From Pseudisothecium myosuroides (lineage: Eukaryota; Streptophyta; Bryopsida; Hypnales; Lembophyllaceae): a stretch of 64,000 nucleotides of DNA. The position numbers were made by a program, and so were the translations under genes. Of this stretch, positions 12,965 through 24,818 are shown piece by piece. The DNA lies in assembly GCA_951799445.1 (NCBI GenBank), contig OX637294.1, positions 26,375,452 through 26,439,451 of the forward strand, given 5' to 3'. The notes under the pieces are model-generated. The model was given only the letters and a program-made list of their open reading frames with translations. It ran no database searches and was not told the origin of the DNA. The number at the start of each line of letters is the position of its first letter. Position 1 is the stretch's first letter.

Positions 12965-15378
12965 AGCACTCCAAGTCCCTCAATGCCCAATCCTAAAGTG
13001 ATATTGGTTTATACAAGAACATACTAGCCTCTAGGTACCTAGATATCAGTATTGGATCCGAAATGACAAGTGACTCAACTCTAACAATTTTATAAAAGTG
13101 GCAGCCCTAAGTATCCACCTTTTATTTTTGCACAACAGTTAGTTGCCAGTCCTACCAATTTTCTATCCAATTTTGGATCCTCCATTTTATACTTCAACCA
13201 GTTATATTTCCAAAGGCACCGACTAATAATGAACTAATCAATGATTCTCTCCAAACATTGGGAACCAAAGAAACTTTTTTGGATTTTTCCATATTGCCAA
13301 TGTAGTGATCAACTGTAGGATGAGAAACTCTATTTTGTTATTTAATTCTATTGATTCCTATTAATCCATTTGAGTTGCAAAATTTATTATAACAAAAAAT
13401 TTGGCAAAATCTGGGTTCTAAAATCATGAAATTGGCAAAGAGTTGTTCCAAAAAAACTCAAATTTCCTATAGGCTTGTTTCTAGTCTCTAGATTAGGTTG
13501 ATTTTTGGCAATGAATTGCCAAAACCATTTACACTTGTTGGAATCCTACATTCTTACATTTTTGGATTGGGATTTTGGTTTCCTTAATGTAAATGAATAT
13601 GGTTTTGTTTTTTATTTTGAAACAATTGAAAATGATTTCATTGCAAGCAATAAAAATAACAACAAACCTTAAGTAAAGGTCAATTTGGCATAGATTAAGT
13701 ATTTTTGTCAAATTTGCATCATGTTATCTTGTGATGGGTTTAAACTAAAATATATGACCTTCTCTAAATCTAATGTAGACATTCAATTTCAACACTTTAA
13801 TGTAAGATATAAATTGGAGGGGTCACAAAAAGTGATAAAAGATAAAAATATAAGTACCAATAAAGTAACCACAAATGAGGTAATACAATTGTTCACGATG
13901 TGGAGGCATGAACCATTGAACATTGGACATGAAAGCAGTCCCCAAAGTGGTGATAAAGGATCTTCATAAAATCAATCTAAAACAAATATGACAGTTAATG
14001 TCCAAATTTGAATCTACTTTGCCTTCCTACATATTCATAACCATCTTTGGCTATGGAAATTCAAACATGACAACTAATGTCTAAATTTGAATTCACTATG
14101 CTTCTCTACATGTTCACATCCACCTATGGCTATGGAAATTTAAACTTCTCGCCTTCCAAAGAATTAAAAAGATTCTACAAAGAAAAAAAGAAAATGTGTG
14201 CTCAAAGGTCTCATATTAGATAAGAAAAAAATTTAGGGCACAAAGTGATGGAATAACACTGCATTGAAAAGGGATTGGAATGCCCGTGAAAATACAAGTT
14301 CCATACTTGCCATTTGACGTTGTCATGCCTATATCCTATGTATTCAGTGTGGATGTTATTAGAATTTAGAAGGGTTGTTAGGAATAACAAGTGAAGTTGA
14401 TTTGATCCAGTTAAAATGGATAGGAAATACTCTGAAAAACATTGAAAGTGAAAGTACGTGAAAGTTTTGCTCTAATACCCTCCATTCTCCAAAGTGGATT
14501 AGTTCCCACTCTCACTATCAATCTCATTCAACTTGGTTGAGTGCACCTATTGTTCTTGTTTTTTTGCAATTTAAATTTATGGACAATGTGCTTCCCCCTT
14601 TCCATTATAAGAAAATAATGGGTACCGAAGACAAAACCATTGCAATGACGACTATCTGGAGTAGTCATGATAGAAATCAATAGTAGTAAATATGAAGGGA
14701 GTCACAATAGGTGGCTTAAGTTCAACAAACTCGTTGAATTTTAATGTGGAAGAAATTCATTAGTTCAACTAACTTGATGAACCTTTTTCTCCATTCAAAA
14801 TGATGAATATATAAGTTCAACAAGTTTGCTAAATTGAGTCCACTCACTGTGATTCATCATAATAAATTGCAAAGTTATTTGCCTTAAGTATGACATTCCT
14901 TGTTAAATTGCGTCCCTAGCAAAAGTGTATCCACTTTACAATAAAAAAATAAGGACATCCATATCAAAAAACAAATGAAATTTTCTAGCCACATAGGCAA
15001 CCTAGAATTGAAGTAGTTTAGACAAAATGCATGTGTAAGGAGAACTTAGATTACCTGCCATGTATAATGAAATATGAAATTTTTGAAGTCATATTTAAAA
15101 TCAAAAAATCTTAATGAAGAGGAAGAATAATAAAATTTAGATTTTCATAGCCACATATGGTTATGAATATGTAGATGGTCATTTCCATAGAAATTTAATC
15201 ATAATCATCTTTGGCATGGCCATAGAAATCTAAACTTTCCATAGAAATCATAGCCACAGTTAATAGATCGGCTATAGAAGGCAAGTAGTGGGATCTTGCA
15301 GGCTTTTATGCAAAAATATTGGTATGAAGGGTCAAAATATGGAGCCTGCAAGTTTAGAGTGGCTGATAATGGTTCTTT
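12965..15378. other. Intergenic, AT-rich, no gene supported
   Basis: No open frame above about 80 codons and no recognisable domain. It holds a two-copy tandem repeat at 13987-14150 and a related, mostly inverted segment at about 15140-15260. Confidence 0.5.
13987..14150. repeat. Two-unit tandem repeat (~80 bp unit)
   Basis: Two diverged copies run from ATGACAGTTAATGTCCAAAT to GGCTATGGAAATTCAAAC and from ATGACAACTAATGTCTAAAT to GGCTATGGAAATTTAAAC. The phrase TGGCTATGGAAATT also has inverted relatives near 15150-15260 (e.g. TTTCATAGCCACATATGG). Confidence 0.55.
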
Positions 15379-15956
15379 TTAATCCCTAAAGGACCGGAGG
15401 GGTGTCCAGATTTCTAAAATTGTGAAGATCTATTATAAAATGCAACTTAGAAGAATATTTAAATGATGACTCTCAAACAATAGTTGTAAAATATGATTTA
15501 TAGATCACATCTATATGGTTAGATTAACAATTACACAAACCACTATTTTACAATAAAATTTGAAGCAAAAAATTAAAAATTTTCTTCTAAAATCAATTGT
15601 AGATTGAATATTTATGATTTTTAAAATATATATTTTTCAATAAGTTTAAAATACTGAATCCTAATTATAGTGATTTTTGAAGATTTTTATTTGATTTTTT
15701 GATTCAAGTCATTTTTGAAGGATCATTTTTTTAATTGAAAAAGTTACTTTTTGAAGCTAGACCTCCCGATACCTTTTTAATTATAGAATATTTGCAAAGC
15801 AAAATCTTCAGAATCTGAACCGTTCAAATGTTAAAGAACTAATATAAGAATCTTGGCGAAAAATTGACAGATGAAAAAACGCATTTCGGTGGGTTTGGGA
15901 CGCGTTTCCGTTCATTCATTGTTCAAAATCTGCACTCATGGTCCTTTAGGGGTTAA
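15379..15956. mobile_element. TTAA-flanked MITE, copy B (578 bp)
   Basis: TTAA occurs at both ends (15379-15382, 15953-15956). The left terminus is TCCCTAAAGGACCGGAGG; the right, in reverse complement, is CCCCTAAAGGACCATGAG. No coding capacity. The interior differs from the other copies, so it is a distinct subfamily sharing the termini. Confidence 0.6.
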
Positions 15957-18199
15957 ATTGAAACACACAACTATACCACTGTTGGGATTTTTTAGCGACT
16001 ACATAGTGGATTCTCTAAAATAATTAAAATTTTAACCTTTATCCTTAACCCTTCACTTTGCTGACGCTTTAATATGTACAAGCGTTCAAACTTGCATTAT
16101 TCAACGTATTCAAACATGTGGGGTATTTGAGAAACACCCAAGAAGTACACGTGAATTTAACCTGAGGAGACCACCACCTTGATGATAGGTACTCACTCAA
16201 ATATGATTCAATTCTTAGACCAATAGGTGCATTCTTTGTTTCAATCTACAATAGCAGATAAAGACATCGCTTAAATACTTTGTATTTGCAATGTTGTTTC
16301 AAGGTTAAGTAACCTTGTAAAATTATATGAATTAGCGGCACTACTAAAATCATGAGTCATGGAGTAACATTTGGAGTTAGTATTGCTTGCTGAAGAGTAT
16401 CAACTCTCCAAACCATTGAAATTAGCAATTTGAATTAGGCTCGACAAATCCTACAATTGTTTCAATAGTAAACTTTGGACAAGAACTAGATTGCTCACAA
16501 AGATTGTGTGCAAGTTTTATATTGAAAGAGTGGTACTTAACCCTTTAGCACTTGAATCCTTTCTTAAAATTTTGCATATTTTTTCTTATGCCTTTATAAA
16601 TATACATTATTTACCTCAATTTCATCAAATTCAGCATTAATTTTTTTTTTATAAAAGTAAAGCATTGGTTTGGATAAATGAGAAATTATGTGGTGTAAAA
16701 AACCCTTGGAACCTCTCTATTCATTGTCTATAATTGGACATCAAAGCACTAACTAATGGGTTAATGCATTTTAAAAAAAATTGATACAAAATGGTACATT
16801 GAATATTGATGTGATAGTCTTTGTTGGTAGATTTATGCAAGGCATGCAGAGATCTAGTAGTATAGAACATAACCGTGGAAGAATAGAGCCTATGACCAAG
16901 TATTCTTCTTCGATATCCATTGTTGTGTTTTATGTATATTCCAACTAAATTTGAATGATTATTATTTTGTTTTATTTTTTAGAGATGAAATCACATGTCT
17001 CCTATAAGTCATAAGAAATTTAGATTTAAATGGTGATAATTTCTAATTACCATAATTTTTAAAGAAAATATGAAGAGAATTTATATCTAATTCAAAATTA
17101 ACCCAAAAAATCTAAAAATCTCTCTGAATAGGAATAAATTATAATAAAAATGCTATAGTACAAAAAAATCGTATCATTTTATAAACGGATAATTAATAGA
17201 CTATCTATGGTAATAGATCCAATGTTCAAATTGCAATAACTTTTTCAATTTTAAGAATTTTCAATTTTCAGTTGGAATTAAAAGTAAACTCTTAATAAAA
17301 TTCATTTTATGAGTTGGTCTCAAATTTCAAAAATATAATTTGCATGGCTCAAATATAGATCAATAGCAAGGAAGTAGGAATTGCCAAATATACAAAATGA
17401 TTTCAATAGCTTCCAGTAGTCATCTAAAGGTGAATTTTGAACTTTATAGCTGTTATTGGTTTATTGCATGACAGAGAAAAATCTTGAATAGACATTGGGG
17501 GGTGGATCATTGTTTTTCTTATTCACAATTTTCCACCAATTGGCTACATCAAAAAAAGTTGGATGTTTTTTGTAAAGGAAATTTCATTTTCTTCAGTCAA
17601 AATAACTAAACTACTATTGTGTTCAAAAACCAACTGCCAAATTCTATCTAAGTATCACCTAATTTTGATATAGGTATCACCATATATCATCCAAACATCA
17701 CATGAGTATTGAAGAAATAGTTGGTTACTTCTCCAAATTGATTAAAAAACCTAAATTGAAGGTCCATTTATAATGTTATTGTACTTGCAATAATTTCATG
17801 TGGAGTGGCCCACCAATGTATGGGAGAAAATGTTGATTGATTGATTGATTGATTGTTAGTTGATAGAATATGGAAAAAAATTGGTTGCAATTTGAAAACA
17901 TGAAAAAAAACTAGATGACAAAATCTAAAAAGTTTCTATTTAGGATTAAAAAATAGAAAAAGCAATGACTTAGTACTTGAAGAAATGGTTCAATATGGGG
18001 ATTACTTCCTAAAGTCCAATTGTCACCTTGGATTTTGGACAAGCTTCTATGGTCTCAATATTTGTCATAATCACTTGAAACTATTTTTTAAGATAGAAAA
18101 ATACATTAGCTTTTTAAAAATATTACTTTTATTTCTATTGGTGCATGAGAGCAAAAGTTATAGCACAATAAGCCCAAATTTTAGATAGGTAGACAAAAA
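15957..18199. other. Intergenic, AT-rich, no gene supported
   Basis: No convincing coding frame. It contains a relic of the third dispersed repeat family at about 16546-16790 and a TTGA microsatellite at about 17833-17856. Confidence 0.45.
16546..16790. repeat. Dispersed repeat, TTAACCCTTTAG terminus
   Basis: Starting at TTAACCCTTTAGCACTTGAA, the sequence matches in reverse complement the block at about 22.68-22.92 kb. Shared phrases include TTTGCATATTTTT, CTCAATTTCAT and TTGGTTTGGATAAATGAG. A fragment also lies at 3.9-4.0 kb. Non-coding. Confidence 0.45.
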
Positions 18200-18906
18200 A
18201 AATTACACAAAAATTTAAAATTAAATAATATTTTTCTTATAGATTGTAAGTTTTATCTACAAGGAAAGCTTTGATTCATTCCATTTGGATTCTTGATGAA
18301 AAAGTTATGAACAATCTTGTTTTGAGGCAATCAAAGCATTTTTTTGAAAAAATAACTTGTAGGATTCATTTTCTAATTCAATTTTTACTTCTTTTTTTAA
18401 ATAAAAAAATTTCACAAAGTTAAGATCTTTTGCTGGAATAATCACTCCTTTGAAATAGAGTATTTCAATTTCAACTTAGAGCTATTAACGATTGAATTTT
18501 TACTTCAATCTTGAATTTACTTCTATCTAATAAATTTTTAATGAATAAAAACTAAGTGTTTAAAAAAAATCCTAGACTCTCAATTCAATCCTTCAGTATA
18601 ATAAATTAGAAATTCAAAATGAGTAGTGAAAAAAATAAATTAAGCTAAGAAAATTCAGAGTCAAATAATCTAGTTTAGCAGTGTGCAAAAAAACTTGTTT
18701 TTTATTTATTTTAAAAGCAAATATCTTACAATTTGCGTTGTCAAAGTTTTTGAAACTTCTTCCACACATTCTTATAATACTCTAGCGCAAGATCCTATAG
18801 TTTAATATGGACAAAAACAATTTGTAGGGTTTTTTGCTCTTTGCAATAGAAATGACAGTTTTGAGTGGTTGTTGATGGAAAAAGGCCTTTGAACTTCGTG
18901 GGTTAA
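18200..18906. mobile_element. Inverted relic of the copy-A MITE, abutting copy C
   Basis: Read in reverse complement, this block follows copy A: CCACACATTCTTATAAT, AAGATCCTATAG and GCAATAGAAATGACAGTTTT correspond in order to positions about 12240-12350. Its right end is AAAAAGGCCTTTGAAC...GGGTTAA, a diverged version of the family terminus. It shares the TTAA at 18903-18906 with copy C. The left terminus was not found, so the start is approximate. Confidence 0.45.
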
Positions 18907-19526
18907 ATCCTAAATGCCCAAGGCCTTTTTTGAACTTTAGAAATTTGTTCTAAATTGAACCAAAAAACAACATTTTGATAAGTTGTATCAATTTAAAAAA
19001 AAAAATTATAACTGCACAAATTCAAACTAGACATGTTAGAGATCACATAGGAAAAGAAAACACAATATCACTAATGGATTGAAAGATTATGAGGGTGGTA
19101 AAATTGCAACATGATTTGAAGTCTTCCAATCCTCTTCTCACATGTCAAATCTAAAAAATTGGTCACCAAAAAAATTTGAGGTTAATCGGCCTAACATACA
19201 TAACCCCAATCACTTTATGGCTTCTCAAAAACCTACTCTAGAGATTTTTGAAATGAACTTCTAATGTGATTTTTTCTCCAAGATCTAATATATTGGAGAC
19301 TCATTTCCAAGAGCCCTGAACACTACCGTAGAAAGTCAAGATTGCAATGGACACCCTTGCACAAAGTCTTGAATAGAAAAATCATAATCATTCATTTCCA
19401 AAATCGGATTTTTTATGCTAAAACTAGAAAGAATGTTTTCAAAATATAAATAGATTAGGTTAGGTATTATTTAACTCAAAGTACTGCCGACACCAAAATT
19501 TGATGCCTCTGGCATTTAGGGGTTAA
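18903..19526. mobile_element. TTAA-flanked MITE, copy C (624 bp, inverted relative to copies D and G)
   Basis: TTAA at 18903-18906 and 19523-19526. The termini are ATCCTAAATGCCCAAGGCC on the left and, in reverse complement, CCCCTAAATGCCAGAGGC on the right. The interior is the reverse complement of copies D and G, e.g. AAAGTACTGCCGACACC against GGTGTCGACAATACTTT. Non-coding. Confidence 0.65.
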
Positions 19527-20190
19527 ACAAAAACAGCTTGTAAATCTTAAAAATGTATTTCCAAAGGCAATATTTTCTTGAATTCATGATTTTCTACAGT
19601 GAAAGATGCCCCCAATTCAAGGGAAGTAAAGAATTATATATGCACCTGAAGAATTTCAAGAATGTTATGGGTGGGCTCAAAAGAATAAAGAAAAACAGGA
19701 GGGAATTTTTAGATATTTGTACAGTTGAATTGTAGTCACCACTTCCAACTTGGGGTCCACTTGAGCGTGTTGGCCACACTGGGAAAGCCGGGACGCAAGG
19801 CTTGAAATCCACGTGTCAGTCAATGGAACTGTTCTCCACCATATAGTTTTAGTCAAAGGCGGTGGGAAGGACTATCGGTACTTTCATCTATCATAGTAGA
19901 GTTGAAATGTTTTTGAAATTATTTTGACAATATTGGCCCCATTCGGACGGAGTCATCCAAAAAGTTGGGAGATAATGCTGTTGGAATCTCTACACAAACT
20001 AGTGAAATTAGGTTGCCCCATACTACTTTCTCGACGTTTGACACTAAACTAATATTTTCTCTTATTGTGCAAGAATACACTACTTTTAAATTAGGTATTG
20101 TTGTAATTGGGACGCATGAATCTCCATGTGTACAAATGGAAGTATCTGTAAAAATATTTATTGACTTTGAAGACTTGTAGAGTGACTTTC

Positions 20191-20276
20191 TTAGGGTAAG
20201 GCAACCTAATTGTTAAGGCAACCTAGCACAAAATAGTGAAATTAGGTTGCCTTAACAATTAGATGGCTTTACCTAA
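20191..20276. repeat. Near-perfect hairpin
   Basis: TTAGGGTAAGGCAACCTAAT at the left pairs with the reverse complement of the right arm ending TAGATGGCTTTACCTAA. The inner arms AATTGTTAAGGCAACCTA / TAGGTTGCCTTAACAATT pair fully around a loop of about 15 nt. It lies inside a larger inverted repeat using the same AATTAGGTTGCC motif. Probably a foldback MITE. Confidence 0.6.
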
Positions 20277-20677
20277 GATAAATTACCTCATGACTCAATG
20301 CTTGTCTACATGGAGGTGTATGTAACTCTCTGAACCGGGCCTTGAACTAGTGGACCAATCTATGCCATACACATGGCTTTTGGATTGAATGCATCATTAT
20401 ACTGTACCGCAGGAGTGAATATTTATATAGTGTAAAGTGTTGAGAAATTAGCGTGGGACAACCTAATTTCACTATTTTGTGTAGAAAAATCAAGTAGGAG
20501 TATTGGTTGGAGGGAGGATTGTTAGAACTTACCGAGTATTAATTTTTCACACATGAAAAAAAAAATGGAATATTTGAATTTATATGTGGAATCAAGGATC
20601 TCAAGTACTATTCCAACCGGCATCTTGATAAACTTTGAATGACAAAGTGAGTCATTGATCAGTGTTCAGGAACCCTA

Positions 20678-21061
20678 AGAGCATCTCCACAGTTAGACTC
20701 AGGGAAAGCACTCACTTTGATTTGCAATTTCTTGAGCCCGGCCCATGTGTCCGATGTGTGCCCCACGGCTAGGCACAAGTCCCAAAGTTCTAAATTTGCA
20801 TCACCATAGTGCCACCTTGCATCTCTTAATCAATGTAGGCAAGACAAAAGCTTCCAACATTCCAAAAGTACCTTGGAAATTGCAAAAGGAGCCCATATTG
20901 AGCCACATGCAAGCTTCACCATTTGGCGGAATCTTCATCAAATTATTTCATGGCCTGCCAATTTTGAGCCATTTTTTGAGTCGCCGTGGGGCAATTAAAA
21001 CAGCCAACCCGGCCACCTCCCCGGGTTTGCGTCAAATTATGAGTTGTTGTGGGGATGCTCT
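20678..21061. mobile_element. MITE-like element with AGAGCATCTCCACA termini
   Basis: The left end AGAGCATCTCCACA pairs with the right end TGTGGGGATGCTCT. The interior is GC-richer than its surroundings and non-coding (an open frame of about 110 codons overlaps it but resembles nothing). GAGCATCTCC-type termini are common among plant non-autonomous DNA elements. A clean target duplication is not visible. Confidence 0.5.
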
Positions 21062-21127
21062 AGTCAGTTTCATTTGATATAATCATAAGTTATGGGCTGC
21101 AATTTTATAAAATGCTGAAATACAATA

Positions 21128-21444
21128 AGGTAGGAGGCTGTAAAACGGAGCGGGCATTAAAAGCAAACATGACTCAGAGGTACATTTTGCTTTCTTGAAT
21201 GTATCACCTTTGCACATTTCAGGAGGTGCTCGCTTTTGATGACCACAAATTAATGATCACTTTTTTTCAACTTCAAAAATTTGTAAATAATTCTAGAAAG
21301 TTCCAAAAAATATGAAACGACTTGGGTTAGATGCCAATTCCTCTTGTCTTTCAAGGAAAATTCACTGAAAAATATTTTGAGGCGTTTCACCTCTCCAAAA
21401 TTCAGTTTCAGCTCTTAAATGAGCGATTTCAGGACCTCCTACCT
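21128..21444. mobile_element. MITE with AGGTAGG termini and TA flanks, copy 2
   Basis: Ends AGGTAGGAGGCTGTAAAA and, inverted, ...AGGACCTCCTACCT, with TA on both sides. The interior shares long stretches with the copy at 11320-11623, including CAACTTCAAAAATTTGTAA and AATATGAAACGACTTG. Non-coding. Confidence 0.6.
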
Positions 21445-21915
21445 TACTTGCTAAATAATCACGTCTTCCATACCACACTATTTCCAATCAAATGACTCAA
21501 CCTTGTTAAAACAATAAGTTACTACCGACTGCTGTGTTGTGTTTGTTGTGTTTGTTTGAATTCTTCAATTCATAAAAAAACAAAACTTGAGCTGGCTGCC
21601 CATCTGTCACTCATTTGTTCATATAAATAATTGAAATTCGGTGGTGTGTTCAGAAAGCGAAGCCAAGGATTCTTTGGTTGAGTTTTTGGGTGTGGTACGA
21701 TCATCCCAATGTCACCGTCACCCGTACAGACTTCTCAAAGTCAATTGTGGAACTGAAGACGAACATGTGGTGAATCTCAAGTATCTCTACCCGAATAAAT
21801 ACATGTGTTGTTTCTGTACGTTTCTTTTCACATGGACTTTTGTACATACAACCCTTTATTTGATTATTGAATATATAAAATCCTTATGTGACAATCTTAG
21901 AATCGGTTGCTACTT

Positions 21916-22566
21916 TTAACCCCTAAATGTCCGAGGCTCCAAATTCTGGTGTCGACAATACTTTGAAGTTATATAAAACCTAACTAAATTGCTATTTTTA
22001 GTAGTTTATATTTTTGTAAAATTCTTTTAGGAGTCTAGATATAGTTTTAGCATAAAAAAATCTGATTTTGAATATAATTGATTATGATTTTTCTATTCAA
22101 GATTTTGTGCAAGGGTACCCATTGTAATCTTGACTTTCCGTAGTGTTGAGGGTTCTTGGAAATGAGCCTCAAATACACTAGATCTTGGAGAAAAAATCAT
22201 ATTAGAAATTTGTTTAAAAAAATTGTGAAGTAGATTTTGAGAAGCCATAAATTGTTTGGGGTTATGCATGTTGGGACCTTTAACCTCATATTTTTTTGGT
22301 GGCCAGCTTTTTAGATTTGACATGTGAAAAAAAGATTGAAAGACTTTCTTGGTTTTAACACCCTCATGATCAAACATTATAATCTTTCAATCCATAAGGG
22401 ATATTGTTGTGTTTTCTTTTCCTATGTGATCTCTAACATGTCTAGTTTGAATTTGTACGGTTACAATTAAAAAAAAATTGATACAACTTATCAAATGTTG
22501 GTTTTTTGTTCAATTTAGAGCAAATTCCTAGAAGCTCAGAAAAGGCCTTGGGCATTTAGGGGTTAA
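21916..22566. mobile_element. TTAA-flanked MITE, copy D (651 bp)
   Basis: TTAA at 21916-21919 and 22563-22566. Termini are CCCCTAAATGTCCGAGGC and, in reverse complement, CCCCTAAATGCCCAAGGCC. By eye it is closely similar over its whole length to copy G (49252-49901), e.g. the shared GCAAGGGTACCCATTGTAAT. The close match and equal length show recent amplification. Non-coding; an open frame of about 90 codons inside it is incidental. Confidence 0.7.
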
Positions 22567-22673
22567 CACTGGAAGGACATTTCGTGTCCCTAGGAGATTC
22601 TCTTGAGGGAATAACAAGAATTGCGGGAGCTACCATGAACAACTCTTTTCAAAATTAGTGTCATTGCAATATT

Positions 22674-22925
22674 GAACCCCTTAGTACTCCAATGCCCTAA
22701 TTCTAAAACAATGAACATAGAGGTCCCAAGGAGATTTGGTGATCACAAAACTTTCTCGTTCATCCAAACCAATTTTGAAAAATACATCATTTGTATGACA
22801 AATTCAATGAAATTGAGATAAACAATCTGTATATTATTATAAATAAAGATATATTAAGCAAAAATATGCAAAACTGAAGAAAGGATAAAGGCACTTATTA
22901 AAGGGTCAAATGCTGTCAACCTATT
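22674..22925. repeat. Dispersed repeat of the 16.5 kb family
   Basis: Reverse complement of the 16546-16790 block. It runs from GAACCCCTTAGTACTCCAAT to CACTTATTAAAGGGTCAA and includes CATCCAAACCAATTTTGAAA and AATGAAATTGAGATAAAC. Non-coding. Confidence 0.45.
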
Positions 22926-24818
22926 TGGAACTGGGACTGTTTAGGCAATGCCATACTTACCGGTACTAACTTACAGTTGGTTTCAATTCTAATTCTTATC
23001 CTTGAAATTCTGGATCCCCTGATTCCCCTCCAGGAATGCAATAACTTAATTTTGGCAATTGAGAAAGTGCACCAACAACTACCCCCAATTAATTATAGAC
23101 ACGAAGAAAAAAATGAAGAACCCAAATTAGTGTGACCTGAACAATGGCCACCAACAACGACGACGTCAGTGGACTCCTCGTCCAAGCGCGAAGTTTCGTC
23201 GTCCACTTACACGAAGGTTCTCCGTCCATGATTTCAGGAGAACGGCGTCATGTTTACACGTTCCCACAAAGAGGGAACTTCGTCTCTCTCTCTCTCTGTC
23301 CGCCCAGTTCGCCGCTTCAGTTACCCTGGCTGCACTCCGCCATGAATCCCAACTCCCAAGATCATTCCAGTTTTGTCTCTAAAAAGATTTATTTTCTCCA
23401 TAAAATGATAGTCTACCCTCTCATAAAATTTTAAAAAAATTTTAAAATTTATAAAGAAAAAGAAAAATCCAATTCATAGTCCTTTTTCCATTTTCAGCTT
23501 CTTCGTTTCCACTTCCTGGGCACTGGAAAGTCCTTCTCTGAAAGTCTTATTATGTAATCAATGCTTCCTGCGCACTGGAAAGTCCTTCTCTGAAAGTCTT
23601 ATTATGTAATCAATGCTTCCTGCGCCTTCATGGTGATGGAATTCCAATGCTGGTTAAATTTGTCCAAATTTGTGGAAGAATTCTCTTGGTAAGAGTTTTT
23701 TGAATGTGTGCACAAAATTATGTTTTTATGCAAACATTCATGTTGGTTTCGCTGTAAACAATCAAATTCTTTTTCATTGGTATTACAATCCAAGTCATGA
23801 TACACGTAACCCTCTCTAAACTTAATGACATTCCCTTGAATTGCAAACTTCTTTCATTTCCTCCTGAAGAGTTGTGTCCACATTCGATTGAACAACTTCC
23901 ACATGATTGTGACGTAAACTCATTTGGACACAATCAGGCAGCGTCTGGGTTGAAAATGAGGTTTAGGTCGGATGAGTTGAATTTTTGTTCTCGAGTTCTT
24001 CTGATATAGTAACAAATCGTTTAATCAGAATGTTAATGCTGGTGTTTTATGGTTATGCATTTCTGGTATGCATTGTTTGATTGTTAGTGAGCTTTTTTGC
24101 TAACAATGAACCTGTATGTCAATGTGTGCCATTACAGAATTTTCATTGTGGAAAGATCAATTCATTTTGTCACCCGAAGATGCTGCAAGGATTGGTTTAT
24201 TATTCAGTTATCACTAACTTTGCATTACATTCCTTGCTGCAGGTGCTCTGGAAACTGAGCTGTCAGGATTCCGAGAATTCCAAGTCCTGTCTACCTTCAT
24301 TGATTTCCTGTAAGTTGGGTGATGGAATTAGGGTTTTAGGGTTTTGCTGTCACAGACACACACAGCTTGTAATTTTGGGGCGCTCTTTAACTAGAACTGA
24401 ATTAGCTGCAAAACAAAGTCGGTCTTGAGAATCAATGCAAAGTGGCGTTACCTCGTTCTGCTCTCCCTTTATTCCAAATGAAACTAGAATGTGGATATGT
24501 CACGCACAAGTCGTTTTACATCTTCAATTTTCTTCATGGTTGTCATTGAAAGTTCTTGTTATGGCTATGCCTTGTGACTCGGCCTTTAAACCCTGAAAGA
24601 CCTCGAGGTCCCAAATTGGACATTACGTTTTTGTGAAGCAGTGTTGAGTTGAGCACAAGGGGACTTTCTTTACTCCAATTGTCATTTATTTTTGAACTAA
24701 CACACACAATGTCCGTCACTGATTCTGGTGATATAAAATTAGACCCCTTCCAAATTACAATTTTCAAAAGAGCTTTCTGAATCTTCAGGTGCAGCAAATT
24801 GTGGAAACCAACAAAGTT
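22926..24818. other. Upstream region of SEC10: probable promoter and 5'UTR, no separate gene supported
   Basis: No ORF here has recognisable homology. A GC-richer island at about 23140-23350 may be a transcription start region or a 5'UTR exon. Two perfect 52-bp units sit at 23521-23624. A reading frame stays open from 24789 (after CTTCAG) into the SEC10 ATG at 24819, suggesting a 5'UTR exon acceptor there. At 24587 a solitary TTAAACCCTGAAAGACC resembles a decayed MITE terminus. Confidence 0.45.
23521..23624. repeat. Perfect 52-bp tandem duplication upstream of SEC10
   Basis: Two identical head-to-tail copies start CACTGGAAAGTCCTTCTCTG and end AATCAATGCTTCCTGCG. The identity implies a recent duplication or gene conversion. 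It lies about 1.2 kb before the SEC10 start codon, possibly inside the leader or promoter. Confidence 0.8.

Larger units (their letters stand above)
19527..21915. other. Intergenic with nested foldback repeats and MITEs, no gene supported
   Basis: No gene recognised. It contains an outer inverted repeat (arms about 19990-20020 and 20458-20487, sharing GTGAAATTAGGTTG), an inner hairpin at 20191-20276, a GAGCATC-terminated element at 20678-21061, and an AGGTAGG element at 21128-21444. Confidence 0.45.

Noticed and set aside
17833..17857. TTGA repeats considered as a CRISPR-like or regulatory array
   Set aside because: A plain tetranucleotide microsatellite with no spacers, in a eukaryotic genome.
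20745..21077. 110-codon plus-strand frame
   Set aside because: Lies inside the GAGCATC-terminated MITE-like element and has no recognisable domain.
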